Assembly: GCA_036426205.1 (NCBI GenBank)
Contig: CM071569.1
Span: forward strand, 3,879,644 to 3,943,643
Direction: 5' to 3'
DNA length: 64,000 bases
Source: Ascaphus truei
Lineage: Eukaryota > Chordata > Amphibia > Anura > Ascaphidae
This document shows, one piece after another, positions 11,405 through 21,987 of this stretch; within the stretch, counting starts at the first letter, position 1, and each line of letters starts with the position of its first letter. Under the pieces are notes generated by a model that was given only the letters and a program-made list of their open reading frames with translations, was not told the DNA's origin and made no database searches. Made by a program: the position numbers and the translations under genes.

Positions 11405-11700
11405 ATTAGTGTTTTGATACTAATGTACATGAGCAGGGGGTCTCCTGAGCTGAACCGCATTGGTTTCCACCTCGGGACCACCTAGTTCATGAGATACAGG
11501 CCCCGTTATGGGGTGTCGGTGTCCCCCTGTACGATTTAAATCCCCTGGTCACGTGACGTGGGAGATTTTAAAAGCACAGGGGATACCGTCACCTTTTAAC
11601 GGGTCTGTATCTTATGAAGTAGGGGGTTCCCGAGGCTGAAACCAATGCAGTTCAGCTTAGGAGACCCCCTGCTCATGTATACTATTATTAAAATCTATAT
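11405..11700. repeat. Palindromic MITE with central E-box (copy 2)
   Basis: Same architecture as the preceding copy, directly adjacent: AGCAGGGGGTCTCCTGAGC on the left mirrored by AGGAGACCCCCTGCTCATG on the right. The exact centre contains GGTCACGTGACG. Two neighbouring copies in one kilobase suggest tandem insertion or duplication. Confidence 0.8.
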
Positions 11701-12239
11701 TGTACTGTACGATCGCCTGCAAGAGCCGTGCATGAAGACGCAGCTCTCCATGCAGCTCTTACAGGCTGCATTATTTTCTTGCACCTATCACGCTATAGAA
11801 TTTATAGCACGACAGCACTGATACTAACAACAGCTCGCACAATAGTGCATTTTTTCTCGTACTTTAAAAAATGGCCTGCACTTCTTAATGAATCCCGCGT
11901 TTGGCTTCATTTCTTATAGCGCGATCAAAAAATGCATAGTCGCATGCAACAGCAACCGATTTTATCACTGCTTTGTGAATCGCCCCCATAGTGTGTGACT
12001 AGCGCAAAGCAGAATATCATCTCAGAATCTGAAGAATTCATAAAAGGATGAAAGAATGGCCTGGTTCTAGTAGCAAAAATGCTGGACCATTATTGAGACC
12101 ATAGGCTAAGTCAACATTATCTCTCACAACTGGGACAAACCCAGTGCAAATAAACTTGTACCAAATGTATCAAAGAACCCTTTTCCATGAATCTGCTTCC
12201 TGGTGGCAGAGAAGAGTTAAACTCCATTCAAATGAACCT
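11701..12239. other. Unassigned non-coding DNA
   Basis: Nothing recognisable. It contains a weakly GC-rich block with CGCTATAGAA/TTATAGCGCG-like half-inverted words (11,790-11,930) and otherwise ordinary AT-rich sequence. Confidence 0.4.
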
Positions 12240-12627
12240 CCAGATATCTCAACTCCGATCTCTCGTTACACCCCTACTCGTCTCTTACACTCAACCCAAG
12301 GTGGTCTCATCTTGTACCTTTTACCTCTTCAGCCCTCTTCTGTTTTAAACCTTGTTCACGAGTCTCTCCATACCAATGTGACGCTCCTCCAATCAATATT
12401 CGTCAAACACCTTCACTTTCCACATTCAAAGCGCAGCTGAAATCTGCCTCTTAAAAGAAGCATCTCATGACATGTTTTTCGGCTCTGCTATAAACGCCAG
12501 GTGCACTTGACCTTCTAAAAATCCCATCTTTACTCCTGTGTCGGTAAACCTCCCAACATACAGTAGCTGTTAGATTGTAAGCTCTTTGGACAGGGTCTCC
12601 TTTAAACTTTTGTTGTTATTTACCTGT
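12240..12627 (+). mobile_element. L2-type LINE 3' fragment, left part
   Basis: Decayed coding sequence gives way to the L2 3' signature TTAGATTGTAAGCTCTTTGGACAGGG (split phrase at about 12,570-12,595). The same signature occurs at 38,165 and 44,133. The fragment stops at 12,627 because a foldback element was inserted; it continues at 14,141. Confidence 0.75.
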
Positions 12628-14125
12628 ATGGATCCAGGGTAGGAAGGGAGCGATGGTATCAGGAACACCCAAAAAGAAAAAAAGGGGAATAATAGTGCAG
12701 CAAGTAAACACAAAATGTGATTCTATAACAGAATCTTGGCTCTAATAAAATGCCTACTTACAACAAGTAGGTATTAAAACAGCAAATATTGATGTTGGAA
12801 CAAGGGATGGTTCGTGGAGACTTCCACTCGCAGTGACAGGTCGGTATTACAGCAGCATATACTGGTGTTGAAGTGGGAGACGGTTCATGCAGGCTTCCAC
12901 TCGCAGACAAAGTCATGCAAAACAGGGAGAGGCCATAGTGTAGATCATAAAATCGCAAGTTTTATATTTAAAAGCACATAAGACATGCACTCACATTGTG
13001 TAAATAGAACAAGATCACATAAGATTTTACTTGAGCAGTAGGTCAGCAAATGAAGTGTTGGAACTGCAGCCACTTCAGTGTCCCTCCACGAGAGTGCCCC
13101 CTCGTCGGATCGCAGATGGAGAGCGTCTGACGTCACGTGCGGGCCTTGGACTGACAACTTCCGGCTGGAGCAGACAGAGAAGGGGACGGCAGGATCGCAG
13201 TGCAGACTCTGTGCCTTCAATGGTGGAGCAGCTTTCAGACTGTGATACAGCTGTGCTGCAAGCAAGCAGGCTCTATGCGTTTCGTTGTATGAAACAACTT
13301 CCTCAGGAGCATAATCACACCCCCAATGGGCTCACAATATATATAGTACAAACAATCAAATAATTAATTAAAAAATAAACCAATTAATTACACACAGGTT
13401 CTCCCCATTAAGGGGTACATAACTCTGTAGTCAAAAAAACAACGACACACTAAAATAAATAACACTTTAAAAAGCACAAAAGCAATAATATTATTTAATA
13501 CACTAGGTTAATTAACTCGATTCATGGGAGAGAAAAATGTTTTTATTTTTTTTTTATTTTAGTGCGTCGTTGGTTTTTTGACTCAAGTAAAATCTTATGT
13601 GATCTTGTTCTATGTACACAATGTGAGTACATGTCTAATGTGCTTTTAAATATAAAACTTGCGATTTTATGATCTACACTATGGCCTCTCCCTGTTTTGC
13701 ATGACTTTGACTGTGAGTGGAAGCCTGCATGAACCATCTCCCACTTCAACATCAGTGTATGCTGCTGTAATACCTACCTGTCACTGCAAGTGGAAGTCTC
13801 CACGAACCATCCCTTGTTCCAACATCAATATTTGCTGTTTTAATACCTACTTGTTGTAAGTAGGCATTTTATTAGAGCCAAGATTCTGTTATAGAATCAC
13901 ATTTTGTGTTTACTTGCTGCACTATTATTCCCCTTTTTTTCTTTTTGGGTGTTCCTGATGCCATCGCTCCCTTCCTACCCTGGATGCATACTACTTGTAA
14001 GGGAATCAGTACATATTCCCTGTGAAGGTTGAGAATCTTTCTAGTTACAACTTATAATTCCCTTTTATGTATTTTTTGCACTAGCACTGTTGTTTAGCGC
14101 CGTTCCAAGTCACTGGGTTTCTATA
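12628..14125. mobile_element. 1.5-kb foldback element with 15-bp target duplication
   Basis: Inverted arms of about 410 bp (12,628-13,036 and 13,576-13,988) surround a 540-bp loop, with an extra 135-bp asymmetric tail on the right. The whole insertion is bracketed by a perfect direct repeat TTGTTATTTACCTGT (12,613-12,627 and 14,126-14,140) and interrupts an L2 fragment. A long duplication of this kind suits reverse-transcription-based insertion better than cut-and-paste. The loop has a GC-rich stretch and a hammerhead-like motif. No transposase or RT frame is present, so it is non-autonomous. A Penelope-like origin is inferred. Confidence 0.8.
13268..13312 (-). ncRNA. Best-preserved hammerhead ribozyme-like motif
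   Basis: On the minus strand the order is stem I GCTC, core CTGAGGA (13,306-13,300), one extra A, stem II GTTGT/ACAAC with a 5-nt loop, core GAAA (13,283-13,280), then CGCATA and stem I GAGC (13,273-13,270). Stem I pairs fully over 4 bp and stem II over 5 bp. The expected ACGCGTA after GAAA reads ACGCATA, one CpG-type change. Only the extra A departs from the classical core. Activity is untested. Confidence 0.5.
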
Positions 14126-14140
14126 TTGTTATTTACCTGT

Positions 14141-14250
14141 GGCACTTATTCCCATTGTTTTGTAATGTATTTACCTCCTATTGTAATGTTGTAAAGTGCA
14201 GCGTACATGGTTGGCGCAATCGAAATACAATTGTACGTACATACTCATTA
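14141..14250 (+). mobile_element. L2-type LINE 3' fragment, right part
   Basis: Continuation of the interrupted L2 tail: GGCACTTATTCCC, a TTGTAATGT phrase, then GTAAAGTGCAGCGTACATGG. This is a decayed version of the ending seen at 38,290-38,345 (GCGCTATATAAATAAA). Confidence 0.65.
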
Positions 14251-14859
14251 ATGATCACAAATGTATGTCAATCATTTAGGGTAAGCAACACATTAAAGAG
14301 CAATGCATTGCAGGCTTTGTTACAGCGGAATTGGACTGTAACAAGGCCTTAACCCTGTCTAAATAGGGCTCCCATCTGACCGATGAGTCCAGGAGGGAGC
14401 TGAATAATTGCAGCTACAGACAATTGGCCAGTCTCCACCTGGCTCATTAGACAGGTAGAAAAGCCTCCTGCAGGGGATCTCTCTAGCATTAAAGAAGTGT
14501 GCGCTGCCAGAGAGAGATCCCAAGGACCAGGCCCTCTATTTCAGGACACAGCCAACCCTGGAACCTGCCAGAGTGGGCACCCCACAGACACTAACCCAGA
14601 CCCGGACTGTGGGAAAGAGCCCTTGATAACAGGTACCTCTTTGGACTTTGGGGTCAGAGGTTGGTACGAGACCTATCCTCCCAGCCTTGCAGATAGGGAC
14701 TGGGAAGAGTGATTCAGCCCTTACAGAGGGATAGGCTGTTTGTTTTGCATGCTGATATAAAGCTGTACTATTTAAAGCCGCGGGCTAAATAAAAGTCAAT
14801 GTTTATTTTCCCTTAAATACATCTCCCTGGTTATACCTCTGCATGTTTCGGTGCAGCAA
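14251..14859. other. Unassigned non-coding DNA
   Basis: No family recognised. The open frame at 14,497-14,712 has no known domain, and the codon pattern gives no reason to call a gene. Confidence 0.4.
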
Positions 14860-15175
14860 CCTCACCGCAGCCGATCAGCCGCAGGGTACAGCTAGCTGCC
14901 GGCCATTTCACCGCGAAGGTAAGTAAGTGATTAGTGTTAGTATTTGGGGTTAACTTTAGGCCTTTAAGGGTAAGGAGTTTAAGCAAGGGGTTCAGATAGG
15001 GGTTTTGGGGTAATGGGTTAAGGTTAGGGGTTAACTAGTTAGAGTAAGGGGTTAAGTTTAGGGATGTTAGGGTAAAGGAGTAAGGGGTCTGATTAGGGGT
15101 AAGGGGTTAAGGTTAGGGACTTACCTTCGCGGTGAAACGGCCGGTAGCTAGTTGTAGCCTGCGGCTATTCAGTGG
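14860..15175. repeat. Foldback with telomere-like loop
   Basis: GC-rich inverted ends (CCGCAGGGTACAGCTAGCTG with TTTCACCGCGAAGGTAAGT on the left, mirrored by ACTTACCTTCGCGGTGAAA and TAGCTAGTTGTAGCCTGCGG on the right) flank about 180 bp of degenerate GGGGTTA/TTAGGG words. The loop is not a regular hexamer array. Confidence 0.75.
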
Positions 15176-15549
15176 TGGCTAAATGCCTGTGACTGTGGCT
15201 AATAGTAAAGGGCATCTTGTTCTTCGTATCCATAACCTCCAACCTATACCTAATCAAGCACAATGCGGGATCAATCCCAGGCTTCATATTTCCTAGACTG
15301 TAGCTCAGAAGTTTTAAGTTTAAGATTTAGTGCCACCCTGACTTTATCTGCAGACGAAAATTCATGAGTTTGTTGAAACTGACCATGATGGAAAGCTGCA
15401 GCTGCTCACGTCAGGCAGCAAATTGTCACTTTATGCAGACTGACAGCAGCTAGGACAGGTATGGGGCTATCCGCCAAATACTAAGAATAGGTGCAGCACT
15501 AAAGCCACTACGTACTTCTAAAGGAAGATAAGAAAAACACAATTCTGCT

Positions 15550-15909
15550 TAGTACAGTAGCGACATCCTTTATTCTTACACTTACCGCACGGCAGGATGC
15601 GTGCGGGAAGCGTGGTGACGCGGCTTGTTGCGGCGCACTGTGACGTCACAGTCACGTGCGCGCCCGGCTTCCCCGGCTTCCCCGACACCCCTGGAGTTTA
15701 AAGTGAGGTAAGCGGGGGTGCGGGGAAGCAGAGGGGCAGAGCAGGAGCCGGGTTCGGGGTCGGGAAGGGGGGCTAAAATGCGCCCGAAGTGGAGGGGGGG
15801 TGCGTGGAGGAAACGCGGCGGCGCGCGGTCTAGACTGGCGCCAGCCGGAGTAGATCCCGGCATGCCGCCGGCATTTGTAAGAATAAAGGATGCCGCTACT
15901 GTATGTCAA
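15550..15909. repeat. Foldback with CpG-rich loop
   Basis: Ends ACAGTAGCGACATCCTTTAT and its near complement ATAAAGGATGCCGCTACTGT (15,884-15,903) enclose a loop rich in CpG, including TGTGACGTCACAGTCACGTG at about 15,639-15,658 (CRE plus E-box) and a purine-rich half. It resembles a promoter-like island inside a MITE. No gene is seen. Confidence 0.75.
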
Positions 15910-16059
15910 TAGGTTTTTTTTTGCAATTTTTTTCTACTTTTCTTTTTCATCCTGATCCATTGTGAAATCCTCTAGTAAGTTACATCTTCCACTCACCATT
16001 TACTTGACTAGCTGTCAATGCAGCATCAATGTGAGATAACTCATATAGATGCCTAGTGC

Positions 16060-16850
16060 ATCTCCCCCATAGTCAGGTAAAAATGGCAACAGTGAGTTGA
16101 GAACTTCTTAACTATTAATTGTAGGGATATGTTATAAACCAACATATAAGGGAAGATGTTTATGAAAGAAATGATGAACATGTAGAGACCTTGTGGATAG
16201 AAATTAGCGGTGGAGGTAAACTTACATAGAAAATGTTTGTAGAGATATGCTATAAACCACCAAATATCTGTAAGATTGAAGACCCCAAAATACTTTTGCA
16301 AATGGAGAAGGCATCAAAACTGGGTCATGTTTGCATAATGGGTGATTTTAATTATCCAGACAGTCTGGGGCAATGAGATTAGCATTACAACGAAAGGAAA
16401 AATATTTTGGGGGTGCTTAAAGACAATTACATGACCCAAATTATTGAGGAATCAACCAGGAGAGGGGCAATACTGGATTCGGTAATACCAAATAATGTAA
16501 AAGTGATAACAAATATTCAAGTCCAGGAACATTTGGGAAACAGTGATCACACCATGGTCTCATTTGAGGTAAATTATCAAAATCCATATTACTGTATATG
16601 GGTTCAACAAAGACTTTACATTTTATAAAAGTAGATTTTAATAAATTGAGGAATAATGTACACGGGAGACATTGAGATTATGTTTTTGCAAGGAAAATGG
16701 GGAAGATAAATGGGCAGTTTTTAAAAACATTGTTAGAAAAGCACACTTCTCTTGGGTAATATAAAAGAAACAAGTCTAAATCAATGTGGCTATGTGTCAC
16801 AGGTTGGAGAGAAAATGGAAAGGAAGAAGCAGGCATTTAGATTCTTAGGG
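16060..16850 (+). pseudogene. CR1-type LINE endonuclease fragment
   Basis: The 16,300-16,620 part reads VCIMGDFNYPD, then FLGVLKDNYMTQIIEESTR, then GAILDSV and HLGNSDHTMVSFEV. These are the late motifs of an apurinic endonuclease (GDFN, ...SDH) as found in CR1 LINEs. Upstream, an ISGGG stretch fits the same domain with a frame break. After 16,620 the sequence fades into the linker before RT. It is an inactive fragment. Confidence 0.85.
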
Positions 16851-18129
16851 GCTATGCTATAAGCCTTCATAAAAAATCGCTAGGCTTTTTACACCGCCAG
16901 TTTTTTGAGCGTTGTTATCACGGTATTCAGAAAGCCTCGATTACCTGTGAGCAAAATTCCCAAAACGGGCGAGTAGCGAGCGACGTGATGATCGCCTCTA
17001 TTAACCGCAAAGGTAATGAAGGGGTTAACTCCATCCGCAACCACACTCAACGCCTAAACACCAACCAAGGGCCAAATACCACCTACACCCACCCCCGCTA
17101 CCCACAATAAACATGGCAATGGTAGTTAATCCCTTCATTGCCGTAGCGGTTAGAATTTAACTGAAATACTCGAAATTACTTATGTTAAAAAATAGATATA
17201 ATTTTACGTGACTGCATCCAATGGTTTGTTTTTTCCTTTGTAGAATAGATCTGTGAGGTCTGGGACACAAACACTGATGTTCGTCCGGAAGTAATGCCCA
17301 TCTTGCATAAAAGAAATGCTTCTACAGGACTAATATTCTGTATTTACTATTTGTTCACATATACGCTCATATTCACTAAGCGGTGCTATTTCAGAAGACC
17401 TCTTCTGGCACTGTAGATATAGACCATCATCTTTTTATGTAGGGAGACACAGCACCTGAAGATCAAGAGGTGGTACTGTACATCTGTTTTTAATCTTAAG
17501 GCTTACCACACTACCCATACAGTATCTCTAGGACCATCATAAAAGTTGGAACAACCCTGATACATTATGGAGGGTGAGATGTGATTGCATAGATTTTTGG
17601 GAATGATTTTACTATTATTTATCAATACAAGGGTTGCCCATTTGACCCACTGCATTATGCATTATTGAAGGAATGTCTTAAAACCTTGTGACACTAACAT
17701 TCATATTTTATATGTGGCCCTTATGGTAACCATGGGTTAAGAAGAGGTTATTCCCTCAATTCATATGAGGTTTCTCAGTGCTTTATTGCTTTATATAAGC
17801 TCACTTCCAGTATTCTCAAGTGTGGGTGACAGTGATTAATACATGGCATTATTTCTAGCATATGCAGTAAGGGTACTCTCATGTTTGTGAATAAGATTGC
17901 CCTTAGGGTGCCATTTAAGTCTGATACAGATGTACAATTTACATTTTTGTGTTCATTTTATTTGGAACATTACAATTTTACATTTTGGCACAGAATTCAT
18001 TTGGGTTGTATTTTATGGGCACTGTGCCCCGTAAAAAAGAAATGACGACTGTGTCTATATGTCGCTCATGTTGACCCCCATAAATTGTAAACAATGTCAG
18101 TAAATGGATGTCATAAGTCATGTACTGAA
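16851..18129. other. Mixed non-coding DNA
   Basis: The first 300 bp belongs to a dispersed GC-rich repeat (GGTAATGAAGGGGTTAACT and CCCTTCATTGCCGTAGCGG are mirrored around 17,020-17,150). The remainder to 18,129 is AT-rich and holds nothing I recognise. Confidence 0.5.
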
Positions 18130-18330
18130 GAACAAAGGAACATAGGGCACAACGGATTTAGCATATCCAAACTCATTTATTGAGCCAACACAACGTTTCG
18201 ACCATGGTGGTCTTTCTCAAGTGACAATGGCATTGTCACTTGAGAAAGACCACCATGGTCGAAACGTTGTGTTGGCTCAATAAATGAGTTTGGATATGCT
18301 AAATCCGTTGTGCCCTATGTTCCTTTGTTC
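18130..18330. repeat. Perfect 201-bp palindrome
   Basis: Arms 18,130-18,229 and 18,231-18,330 are exact reverse complements over all 100 positions, with a single central base at 18,230. Each arm carries a hammerhead-like remnant (minus strand in the left arm, plus strand in the right): TTGAGAAA, then GACC/GGTC stem, then GAAACGTTGTG. The C3 and G8 positions of the core are changed, so catalysis is not expected. An AATAAATGAG phrase follows the core. Confidence 0.95.
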
Positions 18331-18615
18331 ATCTATCCAGGACTGATTGCAGGCTTTCGTGCAAACACTGGAGCACCGGTAACTGTATCATTATTTTTTC
18401 TACTTTGAGGTGTGCAGCATTTCTCTCAATTGTCTGATAAGTCATGTACTGTACATAATTAAATGCTTCATAATGGGAAAACCAGCCCTCATTATTTAAA
18501 AAAAAAATCTATTTATTATTGAGAACATATTTCAGTACAAAATGAATTATCAACAATTGACCCCATCAAAATTAATGACGGGCATAATGCATCTCCCATT
18601 CCTGGGTTCCTCCTT

Positions 18616-18770
18616 AGTAGAGATGGGCAAATTAGAAAACATCCAATCCGCAGGTGGATTGGGCCGTAACAAATTTGGGCAGGTGCTCCTTTATCCGTAA
18701 TCCGTTTCCTTCAACACATACTTTGTGAAATCCATGATTAGATTTTGATATTAAATCCGATAGCGGATTT
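18616..18770 (+). mobile_element. Harbinger-like terminal inverted repeat
   Basis: GAGATGGGCAAATTAG starts a 150-bp terminal segment that includes GGATTGGGCCGTAACAAATT and TTTGGGCAGGTGCTCC. The same segment occurs inverted at about 37,215-37,361. Flanking TA/TTA-like target fits PIF/Harbinger insertion. No transposase is seen downstream. Confidence 0.6.
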
Positions 18771-20310
18771 TCACAAAATGTGACTCTGCGTGCGCATGCG
18801 CTAAGCCTCTCCTTCTTCTTCCATGCTGGTGTTCAGTTTGTGATTGTGAGGGGAGGGACAGTATGTGGGGTTGTGCTTCTGAGGGTTAGTCTGGGAATAG
18901 GCAGTTAAGGACCTTTAGGCAGGGAGTGAGAAAAGGCAAGCACAGTAGGTGACAGGTTTTGTTTGGGGGTGGTTTGGTTTCAGTTTTATTTGTGTTATGG
19001 AGAGTGGAGATGGGGTGGGAGGGGCTCTACTGTTGCTTGTGAGACTGAGGAGGGATTTTTCTTTAGGCTCAGGTAGCAGTGCAGGTAGAACAGCAAGAGC
19101 AGCAGTAGATGTACCATTTGCTTTTTCTGGGACCAGCAGTAGGAGTAGCAGTGGCTGCTCCTCCTGTTATGTGAATGCCTGCTGCTCCTATTGTTCACAA
19201 ACACAAATCGTTGCTCCTCCTTGCAGGACGTGTTATATCAAGGTTGAAGTGGCGGCCATCTTTTTTCCGTGCAGATCTACAAATACCTTGTTAGGCGGTT
19301 GCAACAGAAAACCACATCACGCTTGAAGTTTTCACATTTTTATTCTTTTTAATGTGACCTTTACCAAGGTGCCAGAAACATAACAAACCACAAAGGTTTG
19401 GAGGACTACGCCTCCCTTCATCAGGTGCCTACTGTTGTTCAGCCTTTGTTAGAGAACAGGTTGTCTCTGAGTTGAGCTTGGGAGAGGATTTGAGGTTATT
19501 GCCCGTTTGTTAGAGACAGCGTTTCTGTCAAGTCACCTTTGTCAGAAGCTATTTCCTGTGTGTCATTGAGATGATTCTGTCTGTGTAGCGTGTTGATGCC
19601 GAAGCCCATCTGTTGTTTGAACAGTTTTGGGAGCAGGAAATGTAGCAGCCCGCATTGTGTGCGCATGCAGGTCAGGCCGGTGTCAGGGTTGCTGGAGCAG
19701 GGCCCAGTTCCATGATGGTTCGCCATGCTGGTTTCAGCTGTACCACCTAATCTGCTATGCTCAGTGCCTCTTCTGCTACTGTTTCTTCTCTAGCTGGGGC
19801 AGAAGGAACATTATCAGGTGGGGATGTGGGGGTTTAGGGGGAGGAGCTTAAGGCAGGAGGAGTTGCTAGGTCCGTCTCCTGCTGCTGATTTCTGCAGTAT
19901 TGCCTCTTACGCTACGGCCAAAGTCTCTCCGCGTGCGCTGGAGTCGGAGTGCCTGGCGGCGTGTGCACCTTATCAAGCTGTGATCTGTGGTCTGTGAGGG
20001 GAAAGACAAGATTGCGACAAGGGGGAGGGGCGTGGCAGTGACGCTGCCATGACATCACGTGGCTGGTTCACCCTCATTGGCTAAACCGCCACTGTGACGT
20101 GGCCAGCGCTCCTTCGTCACTAGTAAAACAACATTCTTGTCTTTATAAAATGAAGTCGGCCTTGCGATCTCTACACGCGTGCGCAGGCAGGTACAGCGCC
20201 TGGCCCCATTGAGGGGCGGATCTTGTTCCCATAGCGTGCGCGCTGCACCTGACACTTGGGACCTAGCCTTAGAGTTATAGCATATCTTGTCCTTCCAACC
20301 TACAGTATGC
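18771..20310. other. Non-coding DNA, possible interior of a transposon
   Basis: No supported gene. An AGCAG-rich simple tract lies at about 19,070-19,165 and explains the serine/cysteine-rich frames. A decayed hammerhead-like core lies on the minus strand at 19,397-19,424 (CTGATGA intact, GGAGG/CCTCC stem, but the G of GAAA is missing). GC-rich sequence at 19,900-20,260 has no recognisable coding content. Confidence 0.45.
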
Positions 20311-20311
20311 G

Positions 20312-20460
20312 TTACTTAGAGATGGAACAGTAACTACTAGTAGTTACCACTGGTTGGTTATAGGACACACTACATACACTTAACAAGCCATGCACTGTGC
20401 AAATGTGATGTGTTAAGTTTGCAAACCTTGATGTTACATTGGTGTCTGTTGTGTAAAAAA
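20312..20460 (+). repeat. Dispersed repeat, GTTACTGAGAGATGGAACAG family (copy 1)
   Basis: GTTACTTAGAGATGGAACAG begins a module with ACAAGCCATGCACTGTGCAA and a GTTACATTGGTG phrase. Copies begin at about 36,238, 37,385 and 39,921. Each sits beside Harbinger-like ends or unknown DNA, so it is probably an internal part of a transposon family. Confidence 0.7.
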
Positions 20461-20576
20461 GGAAAAATATGCGATGTACGTCAAATAAATGCTAGGGCTA
20501 AATAGCATGGGAAATGAAAACAATATTTATTTAAGCAAAAGCCATAAGATAAAAAAACAGGAACAAAAGAATCCTC

Positions 20577-20613
20577 TAACGCGTTTCGCACCCAGCATGG
20601 TGCTTTGGTGGCT
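20577..20613 (-). ncRNA. Hammerhead-like motif, half-decayed
   Basis: On the minus strand GCACC/GGGTGC stem II is followed by intact GAAACGCGTT (20,587-20,578). The first box should be CTGATGA but reads CACCAA before AAG, so only the 3' half of the core survives. The GAAACGCGT sequence contains the self-complementary ACGCGT that serves as a minimal stem III. Confidence 0.4.
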
Positions 20614-20837
20614 CTCTATTTTATGCTGTTTCTTCATCGGTGGTAGTGGAAACCTATTGGTTTGTTAAGACCAAGTAGGAAAAAAGAGAAAACCAAGATA
20701 AATAATAAGAGAAAGTAATAGTTAAGAAGTGCACTAAATTAGGGAAATAAAGGTAAAAGTAAATGAATCCAAATTGGGGGGTTACCGACTAGCAGCGTAC
20801 CCTCTTGGATAAGTTCCAGTGTGAGCTCCTCAGCAGC

Positions 20838-20969
20838 CTACAGAGGCTCCGCGCTGTCTTCCGGCCCAACTTTGACAATCACAGTTTAAATGTTGTGGTG
20901 TCACTTTTAAAAAGCACAACATTTAAACTGTGATTACAGAAGTTGGTTTGGGGAAGAGCGCAGCCCCTC
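20838..20969. repeat. Inverted repeat with perfect inner hairpin
   Basis: AATCACAGTTTAAATGTTGTG (split: 20,877-20,897) is mirrored exactly by CACAACATTTAAACTGTGATT at about 20,917-20,937, with outer GC-rich arms continuing imperfectly (AGAGGCTCCGCGCTG against CAGCCCCTCTG). Confidence 0.85.
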
Positions 20970-21564
20970 TGTAAGTGCCGGCATCTCCAGTTATGTCGTG
21001 TGTTGACATGTCGCCTTGACGATGATGTAATCAAGTGATATGCGGGTCGGGCTCCAGTGTGGTAAGAGGCCCTGTGTGCGCATGCTACACTCGGTCCGAC
21101 CACGTTCCAAGCCAGCCCTGCTCAGCCATCAAGGAAAGAGAATAAAGTGTGAGGAAAACAATAGTGTAGTCATTTAAAAAAAAATTAAAACATTGAATGA
21201 AAAAAAGAAACACTCACATACATAGATCCCATCCCATGTATTGGATAACTATAGATTTTAAATCTTATCACTGATACCAGATAGTTGATTTTAGGTTCAC
21301 TTTCCCCTCGATGAAATCTGGGAGAGGAAAGAGGCACACCAGTAGTGGAATACATTTTTATCAAAGAGAAAAGCGTTTTCATGTCATTAAATACTCTTGC
21401 AATATTGCATTTTAAATACACACATTAAAGAGGGAGATGAATCCAAAAAGGCTGTTGATAGAGAAACCTCACGAGTGCCTGGTATAAATCCAATTGTTTG
21501 AACACAGAGTCTGACTTCTGGTTTCCCGTAATCACTGCCGTTTCCGTTAGTGTCCCCATTCCTT

Positions 21565-21607
21565 TAACCCTACGCGTTTTGCAGATAACACTGCTTCATT
21601 AGGGCCA
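21565..21607 (-). ncRNA. Hammerhead-like motif with CpG-type decay
   Basis: On the minus strand: CTAATGA, extra A, stem II GCAG/CTGC with a 6-nt loop, then AAAACGCGTAGGG. Relative to the hammerhead core, the G5 position is A and the G of GAAA is A. Both are G-to-A changes, the second in a former CpG. Flanks CC/GG give a short stem I. Confidence 0.4.
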
Positions 21608-21802
21608 GGGGATATGTTTCTAGTCTCACACCAGCCTTTTTAAAGCCCTAATTTTAACCCTGTGAAAGGAAATGGTGCAAAAGCGCTGATGCAAGATAAA
21701 TATGCTTACTAGAGATAACGTGATGTATGTCAACTATCAAAATATAATGTATAAAATAAACATAGTGTGAATAGGGGGCTGCTCAAAGAAAGTCCTCTAA
21801 CC

Positions 21803-21987
21803 CAGTGTTTCCCAACTCCAGTCCTCAGGGAACTCCAACAGGTCACGGCTTAAGGATATCCCTGCTCCAGCACAGGTGGGTCAGTCAAAATGACTGAGCC
21901 ACTGATTGACCCACCTGTGCTGGAGCTGGGATATCCTTAAGACCTGACTTGTTGTGGTTCCCTGAGGACTGGAGTTGGGAAACACTG
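21803..21987. mobile_element. hAT-type MITE, complete, perfect 8-bp target duplication
   Basis: The 185-bp element starts CAGTGTTTCCCAACTCCAG and ends with its complement CTGGAGTTGGGAAACACTG. The two halves fold on each other through GGATATCC near both ends of the stem. Direct repeats CTCTAACC flank it exactly (21,795-21,802 and 21,988-21,995). The 8-bp duplication and CAGTG ends define hAT superfamily insertion. It has no coding capacity and would need a transposase in trans. Confidence 0.95.

Noticed and set aside
14930..15120. Interstitial telomere array
   Set aside because: No stretch of regular TTAGGG hexamers; only degenerate GGGTTA words in a foldback loop.
18949..19326. Serine/cysteine-rich 125-codon frame
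   Set aside because: The repetitive AGCAG/GTAGCAG tract generates it; no start context or domain.
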